The translations under genes and the position numbers were made by a program. Below, piece by piece: positions 56,349-64,000 of a stretch of 64,000 nt of DNA. The notes below the pieces were generated by a model that worked only from the letters and a program-made list of their open reading frames with translations, was not told where the DNA came from and ran no database searches. Origin of the DNA: Xenopus tropicalis. Its lineage: Eukaryota; Chordata; Amphibia; Anura; Pipidae. The stretch spans positions 79,508,910 to 79,572,909 of the forward strand of contig NC_030683.2 of NCBI RefSeq assembly GCF_000004195.4, given 5' to 3'. The stretch's first letter is position 1. Every line of letters begins with the position of its first letter.

Positions 56349-57530
56349 AGTGAATGAATGGTTAGAGAGGTAAGAAGAAATCCAGGATGCAGCCTAACTG
56401 CGGATATCAATCAAATGCAGAATTTGCATCAGGAGTGAGTGGTCGACTGTATCAAATGCAGCCGATAGATCGAGGAGGATTAGTATAGAAAAGTGACCTT
56501 TGGCTTTGGCAACCTAAGAGTATTTGTAACTCTGCACAACTTTATTGCAGCGGGTCTAATAAATTATGGGCATTAAGAAAGTTAGCAATACGGGAGAAGA
56601 AAATACACTCTAAGATTTTGGAGGCAAGCAGTAGAAGCGAGATAGGACGGTAGTTAGAGAGACAGGACGGGTCTAGTGTGGCCTTTTTAAGGATAGGCTT
56701 GACACAGGCCTGTTTGAACGAAGAGGGGAAACTTCCAGAAGTCAGCGAAGAGTTGAAGATATGAGTAAGAGCTGGAGTAAGTTCAGCAGCACAGGGTTTA
56801 AGCAGAGAAGAAGGCATAGGGTCAAGAGAGCAAGTGGTGAGCAAAGCTGACAATAGAAGCCGGGAGACTACGGAGACAGTTACAGGACCAAAAGAGCTAA
56901 GACATGCAGAAGGGGGCTGAGGAAGGAAGAGCTGGTTTGTATTAGTAGAGGGGGGAATCTGATTACGGATGGACTCCACTTTGTTCATGAAGAAATCAGC
57001 AAATTTCTGGGGTGAGTGCATAAAGTCAGGTAATGGAGTCTGTGAGGGACGACGAAGGGTATTGAATATAGAAAACAGGCGTTGCGGTTTGGATTTATTA
57101 TTGTTTATAAGGGTATTGTAATATTCCTGTTTAGCCTTCGAAAAGGCAGAGTTGAGGCAGGCCAATAGGAATTCATAATGGATAAAGTCTGCTTGCATAC
57201 AGGATTTCCTCCACATACGTTCCCGCAGACCTCGCACAGGAGCATAAGAATTTAGTGTGTACATTCAGCCAGGGGCGTGGGTTTTGAGCCCAAGTATGCT
57301 TAGGCTGAAGGGATGCAAATGAGTCAATGGTGGAGGCTAGTATGCTGTTGTACTCACTAACCAGGGTATCAGGGTCAGACATCTCATTAAAGGAAGAGAG
57401 ACTGGACCTGAAAGAGCGAGCTAAGGCCAGGAGGTCTTATTTTGAATTAATACAGTGGAGGAAGGAGAGTGAGAGACAGAAAATGTAACCAGGTGATGGT
57501 CAGAGAAGGGGCAGGGGACACTGTAAAAAT
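56349..57530 (-). pseudogene. L2-like LINE: endonuclease end to RT motif A
   Basis: From the 5' side on the minus strand: PFSDHHLVTFSVS (57483-57520), the conserved SDH..V end of the apurinic endonuclease; a linker (SDPDTLVSEYNSILASTIDS) in one frame; and a frameshift into the 240-codon frame 57264-56542. That frame reads DFIHYEFLLACLNSAFSKAK, LINNNKSKPQRLFSIFNTL, then LDPSCLSNYRPISLLLLASK. After another break, [20 protein letters not shown] is RT motif A (around 56440-56500). At least two frame breaks plus a stop near 56400 make it non-functional. Confidence 0.9.
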
Positions 57531-58555
57531 CCAAATATTAGAAAAAGATCTCCTCAACTGGCAACCTAAATGTCTAATCATTACACCAGTAAAAAATGAG
57601 AACATTTTGGTCAGTTTAAATTTCAATGTACAATATATTATTTCACTGTTCATTGTAGTCTTTAAATGGCCTTATATTGCAACTAAAAAATGAATATAAT
57701 AAATAAATAGTAGGGAAAAAAATCTACTCAATCTATTCTATGTTGTACAGTATGTAAAAATGTTGCATAGAGCAACATTTGTTGTCTCTCAAAGAAAACA
57801 ATGTTTAGCATGCTCCTTCTTGCAATTTGGTGTTTTTATTTTTTTTTTCTATTTTGAGGATTGAAACAAAACCCCACAAAAAATATTTTTGGCATATGTG
57901 ACGTTATGAAAACATATCTAGATAGAATACCACAATGGGGTAAATGTAAGAAACCAAAAACAATTATATTTATTGTGTGGAAAATAACTGGGCATAGGCA
58001 AGAGGAAAAAAATAACAATGCAATAACCAGTGAAAACAGAAGACAGAAAAATCAGTTCCTGATGCCAAATGTAATCAAACTGATATAGGCTTCTGTATGT
58101 TCAGAGCCTGGCATCCTGCTGATAAGGAGGCCTTGTGTGCTGCAGGGAAATTTCTCAGCAGCTCTTGGACTCGTCTTAGGCAATCCAAATGCTAGGGGTA
58201 GTAATAGGTTAAAACACTTGACTCTAACAACCTGGACCCCCAGCATTCCCACCACTGGAAATGTACAGGAGGGCAGATTGCAGTAAATAGATGGTTTGCT
58301 ATTCATTTTAGCAACAAAAACAAGCTTCAGTGTACTACAAGGAACTGCATGAAATATCTCTTGGTTGAACAATAATGTCTTTTAGCAAACCAGCATATGG
58401 TTTCATTTACAATATTCTGAACCTTGTGACATATCTGAAATAACAGTGCGGGAAAAAAAGTGGCTTTCAAGTCCCCAGTCCAGAGAAAAAGCAATCAATG
58501 CGAACAGAGGGAAAAATGCTAAAACCAACTGTGCATTGCTTGTGATTAAACATAA
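57531..58555. other. Single-copy DNA, no gene seen
   Basis: Chance ORFs of up to 106 codons (58052-58372 minus) have no recognisable domain. Confidence 0.5.
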
Positions 58556-58559
58556 TACA

Positions 58560-58960
58560 ATCCTGCAGCCTTTGTAACCTGCTTAAATCACAGAGAGAAA
58601 AAAACAAGTACTTTTGCTTTGTTCCTAGGTTGTTTCCCTCCCATCAGCGCTAAAAAAACTGCCATGTCAGATGTAGCATTGCTCTCACAACTAGACCTGT
58701 GGCAGAATAAAAAAAAGCCAACATGATGTACAAAGACTCGAAGGTGGCATGTCACGGCGCTTCTGTCAGTACATTCTGTGTTCATTTCGCCTCTTCTCTA
58801 GTTTAGACCGAGGGCAGAGCCTTGCATGTTGGTTGCACCTTGTTATTATCTGAAATGTTTGCTCCAAAGAGATGTTAAGTATTTCTATTAAGCTTAACTT
58901 GAATGGGTTCACAAAGGCGAAGTGAAGGAAAGAAGATGTAGATAGAAAAAGCATAAAATT
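58560..58960. promoter_or_regulatory. Candidate conserved non-coding element
   Basis: Repeat-free block with balanced composition, a CpG-containing core (ggtggcatgtcacggcgctt near 58745) and a ttgcaccttgttattatctg word. It stands out from AT-rich surroundings. Conservation cannot be judged here. Confidence 0.22.
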
Positions 58961-61385
58961 GATTTTACCTAGTTAACATGCTTTATTTAAAATGAAAAAA
59001 TATAGCAATTCTTTAAACAGTGAAATTACACAGACATTTTCCATTCCTGAATGTAAACATTGTTTAATGGGTTATACTGTAATAATGACTCTTAGTTATA
59101 TGGAACATTCCCGAGTCGTATATAGGTTGGCAGAAACCACAGCCATCATTGCCGATACATGTCACATCATTGCAGATACATTATACAATTAAATTCTCAA
59201 CAGTTACTTCTATCTTTGCCCAAAATATAATTGTCTAGCTTAGGATGGAAGAATATCCTAAGAAGTATCTTCCTAGTTTGGCCCTCAGTAAGTGGAGGAG
59301 AAATGGAGAGGTTGTCGAGCAACTACACCTCTCAGTGCTGCTAATGAAGTAGAGAGGATCCCAGATCTCCTCAAGTTGAAATGTTTAGGTAAATACTAAA
59401 CCTGAACCCCTTCAGCACTGTGGCCCCTTCACTTTAGACCAGTTACACCTAAGAGCTACCTACAGCAATCAATCCATAGGTAGAGCACAAGGCTGCTCTT
59501 TTTAGCTATGCCTCACTATCTTAAATTCTTAGAATGCACTCTGACAAAACTAGTCCCATATCTGAGTGAACATTACCAGGGTCCCTGTTCTTGACTTTCT
59601 CTAAAAGGGTTGGTCCTCTAGGACCGGACTATTTACTGGATCTTGTTGACACTAGACTCCTCAACTTAGAAACAAATACCAGGACCTAGCTACTACCACA
59701 AAGAAAGGTCAATACAGAAATGATCTGCAGAGATGATAGAGGAAGAACTTGGCAATGACACATCAGTGCCCAACCTTGTTACTTATGAATTCAAGCAAAC
59801 CCACCAACACTGTTGGTGACAGTAGGATAACTTTATATTTGTACCCTTAGTTTTAGAATGATGTCAACATACTTTTGGCCATAAACTAGGAATGGGGCAT
59901 TTATGACTTACTAAAAAGTAAACCAACCCTTTAATAAATGATATCAAATTAGTAAATATTTGAAGTTAAAGAAGGAAATGCCACTATCCTAACAAGCCTG
60001 TAAAACTGAAGTGGAAGCCTATTTCTCAGTAGTTTTTTTCCACATTCTGTCCTTCCTGGAGGTGAGTTTTAACAGTTGTGTAGTTGTTGAATAATGTATT
60101 TGCGGGTTACACAACCTAACATGAGAATCAGGAGAATTCAGAAAAATCGTGAAAATGCTGCTCGGGGGGGGGTGGGGGGCAAACAAATCAGGTTGGGGGG
60201 TTGACAACTCTGTGTGAGCAATTTCCAAAACTCTATTGACAAACAATAGGGTAAAGTTGTCTGCAAGGGAAGAAAATAAAATATTTTAGAAAAACAATTA
60301 CTTGACTTCCACAAGAATATGGTTACATAAGTCTAGTTTTATTTGTTTATGCTGCTCCAGCATGAAAGGCCTTATAACCAGGTCACACAGTCCAAGGTCA
60401 TAGGTTTCCAAAACTGTTGGACTAGCCTTCTGGGGTAGGCCTAAAGCAGTAGGCGAAGGCCCAATGGACAATGGTGACATTTAGGGATAAATGTTTATTT
60501 GCTCTCCTAGATACCCCTTTAAGCCTAGCTAGAAGGTCAGTTAGTATGATAAATGGGGTCAACAATTGTATGACGTTTTAAATATTCATGGGACTATGAC
60601 TGAGTGGTTGATAAAGAAATGTAAGGTGTGCCTGAAATAAAGGGTCGTCATCCAAGGGGGTCTTAATCCAAAATCCCTGCCTTTAGGAGATTCATGTAAT
60701 CAAAGATCCATTTTCCCTTTACTGAAATAGAAAATATGCTGCCTGTGACAGACACTTGCACTGTGAGGAGTTAATTGCACTTGAACACATAAGTCAGCTT
60801 TTTTTTAATGACACCTGTCTAATACTAATGTCTGTCTTAGGCAGACACCTCCCCAGGAACCTCCACAAACTAAACACCAATGTTTCATGGGATTAATATA
60901 ATGAAAAACAGAATGACAGATATAAAAAGTTAAAAGATTTTTTTAAATGCAGTAAGAGCAAAATCCTATTACTTTGACATTTTGTATAAAAACAGAGGCA
61001 CAAAAATGACTGTTAAATATCCTGTGGGATTGTTGCAAATTTCAGATGGTTTTTTTTAATTATTCAGTGTGTGCTGAGTCTGTATTTATTGCTATATGCC
61101 ACATTAAGACCTTGATATATATATACTCTCAATATATTCATTGCCATTGCATGCCTACGTCTGTGTCTTAAGGTCATGGTTGCAGACAAGGTAGAGTATT
61201 ACTTGTTTGCAACACTATTTGAAAATACTTAGCTCCATACAGAAAAGCCTAAGAAGGTTAAGCAAGGACTTCTTCATTGTTCCAGGTGTGATAGATGCTC
61301 TTTCAAAAGTTTGTCAGTGCCAGATGTGGGTGTAGGTGGTGTTTTCATGAACACAAAGTCTTTTGCTGCCCTTTGCAGACAATGA
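58961..61385. other. Single-copy DNA, no gene seen
   Basis: Contains a G-rich tract at 60164-60200. No exon or repeat family recognised. A 75-codon minus-strand ORF at 60019-60246 has no domain. Confidence 0.5.
60164..60200 (+). repeat. G-rich tract, possible quadruplex
   Basis: A run of nine G, then t, six G, a 15-base spacer, and six G. Four GGG tracts can be drawn, so a G-quadruplex is possible on the plus strand. Confidence 0.6.
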
Positions 61386-61830
61386 CCTGCGAGAAAATAA
61401 AGAAGATTTAGAGAGCATTTTACCTTAAATGATCAGAGTTTCTTGCAAGAAACCAATGAGCTTCCCCCAGGGGGCGAATCTTATTTTCGCATTAATGAAA
61501 ATTAATGGTGATAAGAGATGGTATGGCAAGAAAAACCCAAAGGAGTTGTGAGGCTTCATTGCTGTGTGAGCCAATCTCTGCTTCCACACTTGTTAAGTGC
61601 ACACAGTTGCATTTTAATCATAGATGTAATAAATTCTGCATTAATTTCTCCTTGGGGCCAACACAATAACCAGCGTTCATTCCAGCTGGAAATGCAAAAG
61701 TCTCTGCTAAATATACTGTGTAATTCCTGCTCTATGAGGCAGGCAGCCTTTATTTAATGGCAGTAAATAAACAGAAGGGTTAATTTCAGTGAGAGAGCAA
61801 AGCAGTTAACAGTCTTATTCTGAATATACT
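61386..61830. promoter_or_regulatory. Best candidate developmental enhancer
   Basis: About 440 bp without repeats. It has several homeodomain-type sites (gcattaatgaaaattaatgg near 61491, tctgcattaatttctccttg near 61634), a cccccagggggcga palindrome (61465-61479), a gccaatctctgc word and a tgataagag GATA-like site. This motif density and complexity is typical of deeply conserved vertebrate enhancers. Identification of a target gene is not possible from this window. Confidence 0.35.
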
Positions 61831-63779
61831 CTTTGGTCCCCCTAAACCCCATTCTCCCAACACAGCTCTGCCAGAAAATATTTACCGACCCCATTTTTAT
61901 CATATTACCAGCAATTGTATTTTCAGCCATAATCTGTTAGCCCCAAATGGTATTGGGGTATAAGCAAAATAATATAAAAAAACATATAAAAAATAGAAGT
62001 TTGAAGTTTGGTATTCTCTGACCCCACATATCATTCAATAAAAAAAAAAGTATAGAAGTGCAAAGTCCCCAGAACACCTCTACCTTCCATGGCAATGATA
62101 GCTCAATGTCTATCTGTTCTTTATATACAACATTAAGATGTTCACTAAAACCTTGCAAATGTTGTCATGGAAACGCCTCCTATGGAGGGGTCTTTTGTAT
62201 GTGAATGATGTTACAGGAATCTGTAGTTTGTTTAGTCTTGCATTAGTTATTATACTGTATGTCTTTCATTTTTTGCCAGTGTAGATTATGCATTTTTCAG
62301 GCTATGCCTTTCTATCTGTGAATAAATACATAAGCACTAATTCTGAAATGTCCTCTATCATGAATAATCACGCAGGGATTTAGAGATCTAAGTTATAGAT
62401 AAGGTACCCACCAATTTCCTACAGACCCATTTTTTTTATGATGGGCATATGACCTAAATCAATGCTTATATATTTAATGTCTTGAATACATTACATTACA
62501 ATTTTATTGAAAGGGGACTAACGAATTTGTACTTTATGGACTACAGACTAAGGAAGATAAGTGGCAACCATAGACTTTAAAACATATGTGCCACTGGCAG
62601 GTATTACTCTTCTTGAAGAAACAAAGTGTTATTGACTTCTTTTGTGTTGAATTGTGCATTCCTGGGTCTATTTACTCTCTGTTGTGAGAATTCACTTGTC
62701 TTCATTTATAGAGGTGGGTCCTTAAGAAACAATTTTGTAAGCTTCCACTAATTACTAATCAATAGGAGAGCATCAGACTAAGGATGCTCCTCAGTAACCA
62801 TCAATCTTTTACCACCAACCCTACTGTCAAAGACAAATAGAAAAATAGGCGATGTGAAACAATCTGTCAGAGGCATTTTAGAAAACCGATGCATTGAATA
62901 GTTTACTGTCTGTGTTTATCCTTTCTTAAATGTACATTCTTGGTGGTCTCTTCCATCTTCATTCAGAGTGGTATGGATATGAACCGTTTATTGCCATGTT
63001 CTCTTAAGTCCAAGGTACAGATTATTATGATATGTGGACTCAACAGCACCCTTTTACAAGCATGGACTTTTCATTGCGTTGTTATTATAAATTGTGGACT
63101 TAACTGTGTAACCCAGTTGCTCACTGTATCATGGTAGTTTGCACTTGTCTGTGTAGCAATGAGAGTTCATTAAGTACAGCTTCTCATATCTCCCTGCCAT
63201 AAATTCTACTACTGGCAGTAAGCAGGTTATTTCCATTGAAAAACTAGATTTCCAAAAATGACCAATACTGCATTTCAAAAGGTTGATTTTCTTGATATAT
63301 TGCAACCAAACATTTGACATGCTGATACTTTGCAAGTGAAATTTCAAAATGCATTATCAATGCTTGATAATGCGTTTATCAATGAATACATATAGGAATT
63401 ACATTGTACATTGTAAGACCTAGATTCCTCATACAGTTCACAGACATGCTGTTAGGTTAATGTACTGTATATAATGAACAAAATATTATAATATCAATGT
63501 TTAAACCATCTACACCCACTGAACACTTTGCTCTTTCCGTTACATTTTATTAATAGCTAAAATTGTGGGATCAACATCTGCATTCTAGTTTTAGTATCTT
63601 TCATTAATATTAAAAAAAAAGGTGAAATAACTCACTTTTATGAATTGTGAAAAGTCACTGAAATCTGGAAAATGTTTAAACTGATATATTTTTCAAACCT
63701 TTACTGTTGACCAGCTCATGGAGGTATTCTCAATAAGTCAAATACAATGTTCACCCTTAATAAACCTCATGTGCTGGTC
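61831..63779. other. Single-copy DNA, no gene seen
   Basis: No repeat edges or exon signals recognised. Confidence 0.5.
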
Positions 63780-63995
63780 ACTATAACTGTATTACACGCA
63801 CTAGCAAAATGCCACAATTACTTCCTGAATCATTACTAATGGCTGTTTTATTACAATTTTTCCGAGTATGGCCAGTTTTAATAGTTGATCGACCTTTATT
63901 GTTTTTTTTCTCCCTGGAGTGCTGGGAAAAATTGTACCAAATGCATCAATGCCTGGTAGGTTAATACACTGTATATTATAAATAAAGGAAAACAT
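63780..63995. promoter_or_regulatory. Candidate conserved non-coding element
   Basis: Repeat-free block with aatcattactaatggctg, ttgatcgacctttattg and gctgggaaaaattgtacc. The minus-strand 64-codon ORF across it lacks homology. The block runs to the window edge. Low confidence without a comparison genome. Confidence 0.22.
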
Positions 63996-64000
63996 TAGTT

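Larger units (their letters stand above)
55494..56351. mobile_element. 852-bp MITE inserted in the L2 LINE
   Basis: The element is 55497-56348, from agggttgattcactaaagtg to cactttagtgaatcagccct (inverted, one or two mismatches). AGT is found on both sides (55494-55496 and 56349-56351). The LINE frame reads SFT-VSYANK without the element and with one copy, favouring a 3-bp duplication (as in PIF/Harbinger) over TA. The subterminal region has gcgcgcgattcacta, cgcatgcatt and similar words in both orientations. It carries an L2 tail (55716-55970) and a long palindrome (56005-56187). Same family as 41822 and 42859. Confidence 0.85.
51911..57530 (-). mobile_element. L2-like LINE with three nested insertions
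   Basis: Read on the minus strand from about 57530 to 51911, this is one LINE: the end of the endonuclease, a linker, reverse transcriptase, the C-terminal region, then the 3' UTR with gaggtccctgccccgtag and the TATG tail. It is cut by a MITE (55497-56348), a hAT element (53963-55203) and a CR1 (52027-53062). Removing them leaves about 2.5 kb of collinear LINE sequence. The 5' part (ORF1, most of the endonuclease) is missing. Frameshifts and stops mean it is dead. The family is the source of the tails at 8497, 20842 and 55716. Confidence 0.9.

Overview
This is a vertebrate, almost certainly amphibian (Xenopus-like), stretch of AT-rich nuclear DNA. I see no convincing host protein-coding gene, exon or RNA gene in 64 kb. 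The organism call is an inference from the repeats. They include many short inverted-repeat elements ending TTAAAGGRR at TTAA sites (the T2 MITE superfamily known from Xenopus), CR1 LINEs with an ACATAGTT-type tail, an L2-like LINE with a TATG-type tail, hAT MITEs whose ends are built from gttcgc-type words, and a Penelope-like element fragment. I cannot separate X. laevis from X. tropicalis.

Layout. 1-9.5 kb: decayed repeats, a hAT-like element with 27-bp internal repeats, T2 MITEs (6006-6508 is the best) and a short L2 tail with target-site duplications. 9.5-11.4 kb: a 5'-truncated CR1 LINE on the minus strand carrying most of a reverse transcriptase. 11.9-21.2 kb: a cluster of MITEs ending caggtatggga with TA target sites; one is split by an L2 tail. 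22-27 kb: a T2 MITE, a Penelope-like GIY-YIG remnant and a 501-bp hAT MITE. 27-41 kb: mostly single-copy DNA with scattered MITEs. 41.8-43.3 kb: a large inverted duplication around a hairpin MITE. 47-51.8 kb: a TA-inserted element inside a T2 MITE, two small hAT MITEs, a 280-bp tandem repeat and a piggyBac-like end. 51.9-57.5 kb: an L2-like LINE (minus strand) broken by three later insertions, one of which holds a further L2 tail. 57.5-64 kb: single-copy DNA, including the best candidates for conserved non-coding regulatory elements.

No genes work together here in the operon sense. The layout is a record of transposon invasions whose order can be read from the nesting and target-site duplications. 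The observations most worth checking are the 51.9-57.5 kb nest, the inverted duplication at 42.4-43.26 kb, hammerhead-ribozyme-like cores (two good, two weak; one of the weak ones follows the Penelope-like fragment), the palindromic piggyBac-like terminus at 51.66-51.81 kb, and possible enhancers at 61.4-61.8 kb and elsewhere. I found no evidence for a new protein-based system.
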